DNA of 64,000 nt from Chaetoderma sp. LZ-2023a (taxonomy: Eukaryota; Mollusca; Caudofoveata; Chaetodermatida; Chaetodermatidae), in assembly GCA_034401795.1 (NCBI GenBank), contig CM067363.1, forward strand, positions 33,212,470 through 33,276,469. Direction: 5' to 3'. The notes below the pieces were generated by a model, which made no database searches, was not told the origin of the DNA, and was given only the letters and a program-made list of their open reading frames with translations. Shown piece after piece: positions 42,283-54,250 of this stretch (positions are counted from its first letter, which is position 1; each line of letters begins with the position of its first letter). The translations under genes were made by a program, and so were the position numbers.

Positions 42283-42900
42283 CGCATGACACGTGTGTTA
42301 GCGTATTTCTGCCATCACCGCATATCTACTAGTTAAAACTAAATATAGCGGCAAATTGAAACATATCTTCTAGTTAAAATTGCAAGATGCGAATCTTGCC
42401 TCCGCCCGATGAGTACAAAACTGATGAAATTGGCCGTGAAATTGACAGAGTCTCGTTGTGTCTGACTCAAAACTCAGAACAACGATATTATTTTATGTTA
42501 AACAGTTGGAAAACTTATGGTTTCTGCGCAATATTGTTCAAACTAACGGCGCCTTGTCAGACCCTGAATATATAATGAAGACTGGTTCTCTCAGTTGTCA
42601 ATTACGGCCTAGCAGGCACCTACCCAATATGTGACACCTTGTGGCAATTTGTGTCGAGAATTGAGCTTCTGGGTTTTTTTCTTGAGCACGAGATCAGGTG
42701 TCTTGGTAATCGATGATTTCCATGGTTACGCATACGTGGGCACAATAACTAGGTTCCTCTTATAAAAACCTCGTTGAAGTTCTGATTACACTCTTTGCAT
42801 GAGATGAACATCTGGTCAAAGAGGCATTAGAACACACGATGTCTTCCACTGTTGTTTGGTATTTTTGGCTCAGCAAAGGTTACCAGTAGCCAAACCTATC
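42283..42900. other. About 600 bp without a recognised feature
   Basis: Follows the gap. No coding or repeat signal that I can name. Confidence 0.4.
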
Positions 42901-43335
42901 CGAAAGCATCAACCAGTCATCTAATTATTTCCTGCATATCTCCATCCATCTTTGTGATGCCTTTAGCTTCTCTAACTACTCGATAATTAAACCTGAATCC
43001 ATTCCCCTTGATTTCGCCCAATGGTTGGTCCAGTGGCAGGCTAGAAAATCTTCAGTTTCACTTAAGGGAGCTAAAAAAGCAGTTTAGCTGATCTTTGATT
43101 CCCTCCGAAATTCTCTCCATGTCTCTCAAATGCACATAGGTCCGACGAGTGTACTTATGGTGGTTAAAATCAAAGAGCGCTGGTATTAGTGTCGACAGTA
43201 TGTCAATGTAGAATGAGAAGTGTTGTTCACCGCGTGAACAGATAACTATGGCAACCATCATTTCTAGCTGTAGTGCATGGTCTCAAATTGTAATGGTAGG
43301 ACTCTCTGTGCACAAATCTGTCTTCTACGGTTCTT
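42900..43335 (-). pseudogene. Fragment of a repeated uncharacterised protein family
   Basis: The minus strand reads MMVAIVICSRGEQHFSFYID then ILSTLIPALFDFNHHKYTRR and TYVHLRDMERI. It continues, with a frameshift, as ACHWTNHWAKS...DSGLIIE. The pattern (LxL..xRa.R.gdw.lhl..l..m.p.f.a.d..nYaRw.pvy..dm) is one I associate with a multicopy family of unknown function in invertebrate genomes. Function not known; the copy is broken. Confidence 0.45.
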
Positions 43336-44034
43336 TCTCTCGCTGATTGTCTAAGTAATGTTGTCCTTGCATCTTTTGCCGGGTATGATGCGTCAGCTCC
43401 GAAACCGTCTGGGCGGTCAGCCAATGGGACTGATGTGTCCTTTCAAGTGAGGTGAACATGAAGATGTATACTGTTCCAACAGCATCAGCGTCCGTTACTC
43501 TGGCAGGTCGCTAAGCCAATTTCGCAAATGCATATTCAAGGTGTCCGCATCCAAACACGATAGCAGGCGCAGTCTCAGTGAATGTTTCTCGACATGTACA
43601 TTACAAAACTTGCAAGGGGCTAACAGTGTTTAATTAATGACCATTACTGGTATTCATCCTAGATTCAATCTTTCCGTTTCCGGTCTTACACTTGTCATTC
43701 CTTTCTTCCTCAACTGACATGTAAACAAGAGTGTTAAACAACTAAAGCGATACAGGGCCACCAAATGACCCCAAAATATTCGCGGTAGCCCGTCTCTGTC
43801 CTCTAGTTTTATGGTCATATGTCTCACATTCGTATTATGTTCCAATATGCAGCAACTACGATGATTCTTCTCAATGAAATTTAGTGTTAGTTGGAACCGT
43901 CCTGTAATTGACAAGAGATCTTGTGAAATTTAGTATTGGAGAAGATGAGACAGCACACTGGGCATTCCCAGAAAAACTGTACTTTTAGATGGCATCAGTG
44001 CGTCTCCATCACTTCCGGAGGGCGGGTGCTTTAT

Positions 44035-45230
44035 TATCAGTTGAAATCTTCCTGGAAGATCCATCGCTGTTGAAGATGAAAGGGCACGCGTGTCCAGCGC
44101 CAGAAAATCTTTGACATATAGATGGCCTGAGTGTGAGTCTTTTGCATTGCTTGGGGTAATGTTAGTTTAAATCTTGTTTGATGATGTGTAGGTGTTGGGG
44201 GAAGAAATAACACATTGGTCCTCCCACAGGAAAACTGCACATTTTAATGTCCCATGGGGTGTGTCTCCAGCTCTCCTCTAGAAGTAATATTAATTGAAAT
44301 CCTACTGAAATATGTGTAGGTGTTGGAGAAGAAATAACACACTGTTCCTCCTACAGGAAAACTGTATATTTTAATGTCCTCCATGTGTATCGCCAGCTCT
44401 CCTCTGGAAGAAATATCAATTGAAATCTTACTGAAATATGTGTAGGTGTTGGAAAAGAAATAACACACTTGTCCTCCCACAGGAAAACTGTACATTTTAA
44501 TGTCCCACTGGGTGTGTCTCCAGCTCCCCTCTGGAAGTAATATCAATTGAAATCATACTGAAATATGTGTAGGTGATGGAGAGGAAATAACACACTGGTC
44601 CTCCCACAGGAAAACTGTACATTTTAATGTTCCACTGGCTGTATCTCCAGCTCCCCTCTGGAAGTAATATCAATTGAAATCCTACTGAAATATGTGTAGG
44701 TGTTGGAGTGGAAATAACACACTGGTCCTCCCACCGGAAAACTGTACATGTTAATGTCCCACTGGGTGTGTCTCAAGCTCCCCTCTGGAAGTAATATCAA
44801 TTGAAATCCTACTGAAATATGTGCAGGTGTTGGAGAAGAAATAACACACTGGTCCTCCCACAGGAAAACTGTACATTTTAATGTTCCACTGGGTGTGTCT
44901 CCAGCTCCCCTCTGGAAGTAATATCAATTGAAATCCTACGGAAATATGTGTAGGTGTTGGAGAAGAAATAACACACTGGTCCTCCCACAGGAAAACTGTA
45001 CATTTTAATGTCCCACTGGGTGTGTCTCCAGCTCCCCTATGGAAGTAATATCAATTGAAATCCTACTGAAATATGTGTAGGTGTTGGAGAAGAAATAACA
45101 CACTGGTCCTCCCACAGGAAAACTGCTCATTTCAATGTCCTCAGAGTGTGTCCAGCATTTCTGGAGACATTATCAATTGAAATCTTATTGGAATATGTGT
45201 AGGTGTTGGAAGAGAAAATGGCATATAGGC
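44035..45230 (+). repeat. 127-bp tandem array, about 9 units
   Basis: The unit contains GAAATCCTACTGAAATATGT, GTAGGTGTTGGAGAAGAAAT, AACACACTGGTCCTCCCACA, GGAAAACTGTACATTTTAAT and GGAAGTAATATCAATT. The middle units (44290-45120) are about 95% alike and the outer ones decay. Unit length is not a multiple of three. Sequence from 43440 to 44034 before it shows nothing coding. Confidence 0.93.
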
Positions 45231-45660
45231 ACTACCACAAAATTGTTTGACATTGAGATGCCTTCGGAGCGTGTCTGGTGTATTTGTGGAGGAAATATTA
45301 GGTGAAATCTTACTTAAATATATACAGGCACGGAGAGGAGGGAGGGCACACTGGGAAGGCCAGGGCACCCATTCTGGGTGTCATTTGGCATGGTTTCTGT
45401 TAAAGTTCAGCATGCGAGATGAAAACTAGCGATCGAAATCATTGTCCATTTTGCACAAAACTCTCGCCATTCTCTTCACAAGGGGTGTGCTTCTCCAAAG
45501 TCATTATGTCTGCAATACACAAAATCGACAAAAAAATTCCAAGTGCCAGACACGTGTTGTCAGTTACCACGAACTCGTGATTATCTATTGGTACTGTTGT
45601 TTAAGAGAAAATCCGAAAATCCCGGAGCAAAGTATCAAACTTGTTGCAGTTGTTGACGAG

Positions 45661-46220
45661 CAGTGCCGAATTAAGCTGTCGCGAGGCCCTAGGATGGATA
45701 CCCAAAGGTGGGGGAGAGAGCATAAGATATGTCCCCTCTCGTCGGGGAAGTACGGGAGGCCCCCTGGAAAATGTGTAAATCTAGATGCTATGAGGTGCAT
45801 TAAGACGCGTAATTTGGTATAATATTTGTAATTATTATTGAGGACAAAATGTGGTTTTAACACGCTTGCCGTTACGTAGTATATAGAAAAAAACCTAAAA
45901 TGCCTTTTGGTTCAACCCTTTAATGTCTAAATGTGTTTAAAAAAAACTAAACAAATTTCTTATAAGAATGTCCATTTGTAGATCAAGAGATTATTTTTGG
46001 AAATTTACCACAGGAATGACTGGCTCGGTTACCGAGCCAGTTATTCGAATGGTAAATTTTCGAAAAAAGTCTTCTCGTGGTCTGCAAATGGTCATTTCTC
46101 AAGACAGATATAAAGGCTGTTCTTGGCTGGCTTAGGCAGAAAATGGTTAAAGAGTGGGGCCCCCTTAGGAGCGAGGCCCTAGGCTGCAGCCTAGTTAGCC
46201 TAGTGGTTAATCCGGCCCTG
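45661..46220. mobile_element. Non-autonomous hAT element, 560 bp
   Basis: Ends CAGTGCCGAATTAAG and, inverted, CAGGGCCGGATTAACC. The arms both carry GCGAGGCCCTAGG. The perfect 8-bp target duplication TTGACGAG lies at 45653-45660 and 46221-46228. A MITE-A copy (about 45913-46152) is nested inside. No transposase. Confidence 0.93.
45913..46152. mobile_element. MITE-A nested in the hAT element
   Basis: Left end ACCCTTTAATGTC after TCAA (a mutated TTAA). Centre GGCTCGGTTACCGAGCC, right end AAATGGTTAA. Confidence 0.78.
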
Positions 46221-46929
46221 TTGACGAGGCCACATATGTATGCAACGCTATTGTGAAAATGTAAATTCTAGTAATTGTGGCTATTGGCATTTTGAAAAGA
46301 TGTTAATCCAGGTGTCGTAGTCGTCACTGCCCTATAATATACTTTATATGCCCTAACCAACATGTGCAACATGATTGTTGCTCTAATCTGGTGTAGAACG
46401 ATTTTTGTATTCACCAAGCTCACTATCGGCATTGAGGTTAGCTATCAGTAACCAGAGAGCCTACTGATAACCGCAAGCTATTCTCAATATCAATCCCAAA
46501 ATTATCTGCTAATATTCAGCATTAGTAGATAACCTTCAAGTACCGGTTCATGACATTAAAATAAGGATTGCTGTCACTATTGTGTCCATAAGATAAGGGA
46601 AGCTATCTGGTAAACTGTGTCATGGGCAGTATTTACGAAAGGGCCAGCGCTGAAGAAGTTATTGGTTTGATTCGCGTCTATCGTCTATCCTATTCACGCC
46701 ATATTTAGCCCCGCCGCTTTTGGATTTGAATTTCATGTAAGCGCGGGACGAGCCAATGCGCCATGTAGTACATGTCCAAACCAGAATAGGCAGTGGAGCG
46801 AATACACGGCCTGTCATTTTGTGGATTTAGCCTACTGTAATTTAGCTGGACCTTGGTTTGGAAGTAAAGAACTTTCAATATCCAACTCGCTTGATAGGTC
46901 TGACTGAAAGGAAAACTAGGGGCATCCAT

Positions 46930-47295
46930 TTCTGGCTACGCCCCGACCACCTCCAGCTATGCTCCAGCCACCTAAAATACTTTTTGAATCTATGTTGATA
47001 CTTTCAACATTGAATTCCTAGAAAACGAATGCCAAGGTAACTATGCAGCCAAGCTCTTGGATATTTTTTAACTAATTTGACTGAGATTAGTTGCTGCCCA
47101 TGGCTTTCATTCAAATTAGTGTCAATGTATTCAACATAAATTAGAATATTCAGTAAATTGTAAATTCTTCAAAGATACACAATTCAAACACGTTCGTGAG
47201 GGATCTTTTCCAGGTTCATGGCGGACCTACGTCATTGACTGATGTCACAACCGAAGGACAAAACCAATGACAAAACCAAGGCTCTGAATTGTATT
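46930..47295 (+). mobile_element. MITE-B, divergent copy
   Basis: ATTTCTGGCTACGCCCCGAC replaces the usual opening. Core AGTTGCTGCCCATGGC with decayed arms lies near 47060-47120. From 46229 to 46929 there is no recognisable feature. Confidence 0.6.
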
Positions 47296-47979
47296 TCTTC
47301 GTTGAATTAACAATTTAATAAACATTCTAATTTTTGTTAAAGGATACCTAATCTATCTCATGATATCTATACAGATGATCTAATAGGCCACTCATAAACT
47401 ATGCATGGAATTTTAAGCTTTTTATCATCCCGTATAAGAAAGATAATCAGGCTTTAGTAGTTAACTGTTGGCACCGTTCTACCGCCTATGATGGCTGCCG
47501 TGATTTACTTTTCAACCAATCAGAAAACCCCTAGCGTGCCTGCCTCGGTATACGCACTCAGTCATAGGTGCCATCTATAGCTTGACAATGTGGTATAAAA
47601 GCAACTATACGGATAAGCTGTTGAAGCCAATTTGCCTTAGGCAGCAACCGCTTCCAGTCAAATTAGTTTCAAAATAGTCAACAAGATTGTTACATAATAA
47701 AGAATATAATACATTGGCACTTAATGACATCACACACTATCACTTGAGGAGACACAATGGTGGCGATCACTGGTCAATATTTACGCGATATTACAAAGCA
47801 GATAATTGTGATACAGATAAGGGAAAATGACAGGATATGAATGATATGGAATATATAAACCATAATCTATCAGTGCTAAACAACATTTGAGGTGAGATTA
47901 GCATCCCTTTAAATACCTTGAAACTAATTTGACTTGGAGATGTTGCTGCCATGTATTACGTGTATAGTTACTTTGAAAT

Positions 47980-48345
47980 GGACCTTTGCAGTTTTAGCTA
48001 TGCCCTGCCCATCACTAGCTAAGCTTCACCCACACCTCCAATCGATCCATTACCTTCCTGACTATCAATTTCCAGAAACCTATACTGGTAAGCTGTTGAA
48101 TATTTTGAAACTAATTCGACTAAGGTGTCCAGTCAAATTAGTTTCAGAATATCCAACAGAATGTTTATTAAATGGTTAAAGACATGCAATTCGTACAACG
48201 TGTCGGAATATTAAGCGTTAAAGATGGACTAAATCGAGTCATTCATGATTAATTATGACGTCATCATACACGTCACTTAGTTGATTATGACGTTGTATGA
48301 CGTCAGATGATAGATGAATAAAACGGAAAGGTCAAATGGAAAGTT
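47980..48345 (+). mobile_element. MITE-B copy
   Basis: GGACCTTTGCAGTTTTAGCT opens it. The central palindrome is at 48091-48160 with spacer AAGGTGTCC. TTATGACGTCATC and similar sites follow, and the end is near GGAAAGGTC. Confidence 0.82.
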
Positions 48346-48744
48346 GGATGCTAGGAAGTTCAAACTGTTAGATCGATTAAAAACGCGTACCCAGTAGCTG
48401 GGCAGGGCATAGCTAAAGATTGAGTCTTCTCTTGCATACGTACAGCTGTGCATCATATTTCATTTAAAGATCGACTTAATCCAATACGACAACCAGGTAA
48501 GCGTACATATATTGTCATTACCTCGTCACCAATAAATAGCCAAGTGTCAAAATATGAAACTTAGACAGAAAGTGGAACCATGTAGTCTTCAGTGCGCATG
48601 CCTGTCTTTAAAACGTGTAACCTGTAAGTGAGTATACTATTTGCCAGTCGTTATAGTGATAAGAAAGCTTCAGACTATTCAGTGATTTATAGGTATGGTA
48701 TGGTATGGAGCATATTCAAACAGTATTATCATTAACGGAGGATT

Positions 48745-49115
48745 ACACTTTATCCATCAATATTATTACGTCATAATCAACTACGTCACGTGTAGGATGC
48801 CGCCATAATCAATTTCATCACGAATGCTTAATTGATGACAGATTAAGCGCTGTTGTACGAATTGTTTAGCTTTACTATTTAATAAACATGCTGTTGAATA
48901 TTTTGAAACTAATTTTACAGGCCACTGATACTGCCATATACAGAAACATTACCCAGTCAAGTTAGTCTGAAACTATTCAACAACTTACCTGTAAGGTTTT
49001 CTGGAAATTGATAGCCAGAGAGTTCACGGATCGGTCCCAACATAGGCGGAGTGTGGATGGAGCTTAAATAGAGATGGGTGGAGCATAGGTAAAACTGGAT
49101 TCCTCCTTTAAAAAG
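48745..49115 (-). mobile_element. MITE-B copy
   Basis: Inverted orientation: TTACGTCATAATCAACTACG, the central palindrome near 48890-48985, then GAGATGGGTGGAGCATAGG. Confidence 0.78.
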
Positions 49116-49367
49116 GACTCCTATTCGAAAACTTACTTTTTAAAGCTTTACATATTTCATTCTAAATATAAACAAATAACGCTCAACTATTGATTAATGC
49201 TCTTTCAGGTGCTTGGAAATGACATCATACCTCGACAAGGTAAGAATATAAAAAGTAATAAATCACTCGTTAGTATTTCACAATAGACCATTGATTTCAA
49301 TTAACTCAGGTTGTATTACCTTCTGACTAGTTAACCCTCTTGTGTCAACATATCATGAAATCCATCG

Positions 49368-49740
49368 TGACGGAATTACACAAACTCAGAGACCATTGAC
49401 CTTTGAGTTTTGTAACTATCTTATTATTAACTTGAGAAAGGCTAAATCTTTTTTCAGATGAGAGAAGTATATTATAATTTTCGTTTTCGACATTCCATAT
49501 CAGCAAGGGTTGGGTCATATATTTTGAAAAAATATGATTTCTGGACGTGACGGAATTACACAACTAAGAGACCATTGACCTTTGAGTTTTGTAACTATCT
49601 TATTATTAACTTGAGACCGGCTAGCTCTTTTTCAGATGAGAGACGCATATTATAATTTCCGTGTTCGATATCCATATCAGCAAGGGTTGGGTCATATATT
49701 TTGAAAAAATATGATTTCTGGATGTGACAGAATTACATGA
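49368..49740 (+). repeat. Two 180-bp direct repeats starting TGACGGAATTAC
   Basis: Copies begin at 49368 and 49548, and a third partial start (TGACAGAATTAC) is at 49724. They share GAGACCATTGACCTTTGAGT, GTAACTATCTTATTATTAAC and CAGCAAGGGTTGGGTCATAT. The start motif recurs alone at 49903 and, inverted, as ATTCCGTCA near 49950. Confidence 0.9.
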
Positions 49741-50039
49741 AAAAACCTGCATTTCCAGACACATAATCTATTCTAATGTTTCTGCAAATATTCACACAAA
49801 GTAGGCTTACTATATGATTTATGATGTGTTCTTCCGCTGGATTAAAATAGTTTTGATGGGCCTGTTTCTAAACATAATGGAACGACACACTTATTAATGG
49901 TGTGACGGAATTACAACCGTTGACGTGATGGAATTAATATATGTAAAATTCCGTCACATTATCAAGAATTAGATATGCTGAAATGCTCTTTTCACTAAAT
50001 TAGATATGACAGCTAAGTAACTTTAAACTGACGACATAT

Positions 50040-50350
50040 TCAATTGCGTCACAGGTATGTTGATATCACAATCAAATACGTCAGGAATGACGTATCTAAG
50101 GCCGTCACTAACGCTTAATGGTCTGTTAAGTTGCACGAATTATATATTTTTATTATTTAATAATCACTATGTTGAATATTTTGAAACTAATTTGACTGTC
50201 ATAGGCAGCAACAGCACACAACCAGCTTACACCTTACGTGTATAGTTTTCGGGAAATTGAGATTCAGTGAGTTCAGGGTTCGATCGATCCCAACACGGAC
50301 ACAGCGTGGGCGGATCTTAGCTAGTTAATAGGCTGGGAATAACTAAATCT
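50040..50350 (-). mobile_element. MITE-B copy, truncated
   Basis: Inverted copy with the core around 50168-50225 reduced (CATAGGCAGCAACAGCACAC), ending TTAGCTAGTTAATAGGCTGG near 50330. Confidence 0.7.
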
Positions 50351-50489
50351 GGATTCATTCATTACGATAAGTTTTATCTGAAACGCTATCAATAGTAAAT
50401 TGCAAGTTTAATTGAATAATCATCAAAATTGACAAGTGAAAGCTTTCTCATGAATAATGTCCTGTCATTGACCATGTCAGAAAATTACT

Positions 50490-50650
50490 ACTCTAATGGC
50501 TGTCTCGTAAAGGGCTCAGTTACCATGGCATTCATTCCAGTTGTAGATTTTCTAAAATAGTATTAGTTTAGTCTGCGAATGGACATTTCTCAGGATCATC
50601 CCGGAAGCGTTGGCTTGTTCATGGCAGTGCTAACTAAACCCAACAATTCA
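50490..50650. mobile_element. MITE-A, decayed
   Basis: The palindrome TGGCTGTCTCGTAAAGGGCT and the right arm AGTATTAGTTTAGTCTGCGA ATGGACATTTCTC remain, with arm differences of about 25%. Confidence 0.55.
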
Positions 50651-50731
50651 ATTAGAACACAAACTGCTGAATTAGAATTATGGTTAGTTCATCTATTGAT
50701 GAACGTTTGATCTGAATTCTGTGCCTTTAGC

Positions 50732-52900
50732 CTAAAGGCAGAAACCACATATCAAGCGTTCCTCATCATCAATTATGCCATAGCTCTCGCCACATGTCAG
50801 GTGATACAATTTTTTACACACGCAACATTTTATCCATTCATCGCTTCTATAAGGGTCTTGCGGATCTCCACCCGCCCACTGACAGGAGGGGCATTTATAA
50901 ACAACCAGATTCCTTTTTACTGGTAATTTAGGCTTAGACTTCAAATGTTGTTTCTGTTGTTTTGTCTTTATGTCATTCATATTGGCCGATAGTTCAGCAG
51001 CCCCTTGTTCAGCAGTAGTGATTGCCATTTCAGCGTATAGCGTATCCATTTCCAAGACATGTTGGTCAAAAGAAGCTCCTGTTTCAACATGATCATCTTT
51101 AAGAACGACCATTTCATTTTCCCATGTATGTACTTCAACCTCGGTCTCAACCACGGGAAGGTCCTTTTCTGTACCGTCGGTAGTTTTATATGCTAATTCA
51201 CGGACTACGGACACCTCTATACTGATAAAGTACTTTGCACAGATTGATGCGTTGGTGATGGATGTCACGTGGTGTACGTTTATTGTCTAAGGAAAGGGTT
51301 TAAGATTTTACCACAACGCATGCACTTGGAGAAACGACAACTCGCTGTTTATAGCCTCTTGGTTAAAAATCAGTGTTGTTATATTATCTGGACAGCCTCT
51401 GCAAATGTATATGCATCATTCTCAAGGTGACTTTTGGTTGTGATTTTCCTATATGCTATTCTTTTAACATTTCCACCAAGAGCATCACTAGGGCCCTTGC
51501 CATGACTTGTTGCGAAATAGTTCCATGTCACGCCTACATTATAGACTTGTTGAAGCTTGGGGACCAAGGCGAAGATAAATCTGTTCTTGTATTGGCTGGA
51601 TGGGCCACCTGTCCATATATCCACGTGGCGTATTGGATGTTGCTTAATGATTTTCATAACCTTTGATGTGAACGCTGCCACAGTTGATTTGTCATGGTCA
51701 CGACAATCGGAAACTAATGCATAGCTTAACCTCTCGGCACGGTGATAAATCATTGTCGTGTACACAGTAACTTGACGCTGCCGCCAGTGAGCGGATTGTA
51801 TTTCATCCTGAAAACTACATGTAACGTTCTCGGCAAAGTCCATTTGCAGCACACACGATTCACTTTCTGTGCGAGTGGCAGCATCTTTGTTGAGATTATA
51901 AGACGCTGTCTGTTTTGCTTTACGGTTCCAGCTAAACTTCGGCATTTGAGTTTTCAAAGTCAGCATAGCTTCTTCTGCTGTTCCTTGGAACTTTGTTTTT
52001 TGAACAAAATTGTCCTTTTGCAGAGCCCACTGGTACCATTTCAAATACACAGAGTTATCTACAGTCACTTTAGATGAGAAGTTTTCATCGAATAGTTTTC
52101 CATCTGAGCAAACTTGGCATTCATTTAATGCACAGTCCAAACAGTCAATTCTACATATGCACTTATTCCAGAATGCTTCTTTTGAATACAGAGGGAATAC
52201 ATCTGGGTACTTCTGATGAAGACGTCCGAGCATTAGAATGACATTATTGTGGTTTGTGCATCCACATACGTTTCGTGGCATTTGAGAGGACAGCAGCACC
52301 CGCTTGGGCCGAAGGCTAGCAAAGGTTGATTTTCCAATTTGCTTGTCATGATTTTCTTCAATGAACAGATGGAATGTCTCTCGAATTGGCATGTACACGT
52401 GCCGTTTTTGAATTCGTCCTTTTCTGCCTTGATCATCACAAACGGTTATATAGTCTGTCTTTTTGGGCATCATTCTTGAGATTGAATCATCTTGATAGAA
52501 CTCTATTACAGCCTTTTCTATGCGTGGTGGAATGGTAGTTCCAGATTTACGTTTAGATACTATGCACACATCCAAATATTCGTACGCTAATGTCTTAAGT
52601 AAAGCTACTCTTTTCCGTGGGATTTGGGGCAAAGAACGGACTGCCTTTCCTAGGGATGCATGTGTTTTGTAAACTTCAGTTATCGGTTGAAATCGATCGA
52701 TATTGTCCCAGCCATCAAAGATCTCATTAGTTCGCGTTCCATAATTCATCACTGCTATCTTATTTCTCACTAGCAAATCGCGTTTTTTCAGCCTCATTCA
52801 TCTCGGCAATGCGTTTTCGTTTTCGCTCCTTGTCTCGTTTCTTATATTTCGAATATGCACGTGGATCTGATCTCTACCTTTTTTGTCGAGCCTCGCTGAT
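50732..52900 (-). pseudogene. Transposase-like uncharacterised protein, broken by frameshifts
   Basis: Three minus-strand frames make one protein. Near 52760-52900 is a basic coil (DPRAYS, YKKRDKERKRKRIAEMNEAE). At 51379-52790 lies the main part: THASLGKAVRSLPQIPRKR, VCGCTNHNNV, CSDGKLF, then VLQMDFAENVTCSFQDEIQS, RQRQVTVYTTMIYH, DIWTGGPSSQYKNRF and ATSHGKGPSDALGGNVKR. At 50732-51268 is a tail with a PHD-like finger (CPSCQWAG...WIKCCVCKKLYHLTCG...ICGFC). The MDFAEN / DIWTxGPxSQ / SHGKG layout looks like an RNase-H-like transposase core and belongs to a multicopy animal family whose name I do not know. At least two frame breaks separate the parts. Confidence 0.6.
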
Positions 52901-53184
52901 GTTCTGCCGCCGTTTTTTGCCATCTTCAAGACTGCAAAGACAAGGATGTATTACAATTACCTATATTAAAGCTGAACTGTCAAAATAATCATACGATATT
53001 GCACATTTAGATGCATATTTGCATGTGTATTTAGACATATATTCAATAGCAGTTTCCATAGTTAATACAGAAACTTATATAGCAGACAATGCGAAATTAG
53101 CAAAAAAATGTATCAATGTTGGTGTTCAATATGGCGCAAGTGTTGATGATGGTTAATTGTTAGAAAATAAGAATGGCAATGCAC

Positions 53185-53282
53185 AACAACAGCAGCAGCA
53201 ACAACAACAACAACACCAACAACAACAACAACAGCAACAACAACAACAACAACAACAACAACAACGACGACGACGACGACAG
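53185..53282. repeat. (CAA)n with (CGA)n end
   Basis: About 80 bases of CAA/CAG triplets passing into GACGACGAC. From 53283 to 53790 no further feature beyond AT-rich DNA. Confidence 0.95.
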
Positions 53283-53794
53283 GGGCAATGACAGGGGCAA
53301 CTGACGACATTGTCGAAGACGGCCACGGCAACAATACTGATGATCTCTTGATTTGGGGTTCACGGGTTCAACCAATGAATGAATTAACAAACAAATGAAC
53401 ACACAAATAAAGAAATGAATGAATATATTTATATAATTAATGAATATGCCTATATGAAATGAGGTTAAATGGAAAGAAATGATTGCCTATGACTAGATAG
53501 ATGGATTCCTGAATGCATACCTGTGGGGGATGGATAAACTAATGAATGAACATATAATGCAATGAACGAATTTCTTGATGTAAATTGTCTGAGTGGGTGA
53601 ATATATTGGTGTATTAAGCTACTCTATGAAGAAATGGATAGTTCTAGGGTTAATAGACTAAAGCACAGTCTACATTGAGCCGCGACCGCGGCAGGGAGCA
53701 TTTGACATATCATATATGGATGGAAATATTTGCCCCTTGTCCACTTGCAGGCCCCCACCCCACCCCCTTTAAAGATCTGCAAGAGGACATGTAA

Positions 53795-53985
53795 ATGGAC
53801 CTTTCCATTTTTAGCTATGCCCCGCCCATCACTAGCTAAGCTCCACCCACACCTCGCCGTGTTTGGATTGATCGATCCCCGAATGCCCTAGCTATCAATT
53901 TCCTGAAAACTATACAGGGAAGCTGTTGAATATTGTGTAACTAATTAGACTGGGTGCTGTTGCTGCCATAGGAGGCATCATGAGA
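53795..53985 (+). mobile_element. MITE-B, 3' truncated
   Basis: GGACCTTTCCATTTTTAGCT to the first half of the palindrome (TGGGTGCTGTTGCTGCCATA). The second half is absent. Confidence 0.78.
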
Positions 53986-54049
53986 ACGAGAATAAAAATT
54001 CGGGTCATATGTCAATTGTTCATGGAATTCATGATCACCATGGTCTGAC

Positions 54050-54250
54050 AAAAAAAATCTTTATGGTGGTCTTCAGACATGGCTATTTGAAAGGCCCAGA
54101 GAAGGGTATTTTTTAATATTTACCACTAGAATAACTGGCTCGGTAACCGAGCCAGTCATTCTAGTGGTAAATTTTCAAAATTACTCTTCTGTCGGCCTAC
54201 AGATAGACACTGACTAAGTAAAAACATTAATTTTCTTTACTATTACCCAT
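54050..54250. mobile_element. MITE-A copy
   Basis: Palindromic centre TGGCTCGGTAACCGAGCCAG at 54135-54154 with both arms. From 54251 to 55074 the DNA has three TTACATTTGCATAG-type repeats (near 54512 and 54895, and a variant at 54712), possibly an unknown dispersed repeat. Confidence 0.78.

Noticed and set aside
41709-42332. Open frames across the N run
   Set aside because: They consist of undetermined bases.
44037-44546. Open frames such as those with YSFPVGG and YTYFSRISIN in the 127-bp array
   Set aside because: The unit length is not a multiple of three, so the frame changes each unit. The openness is chance.
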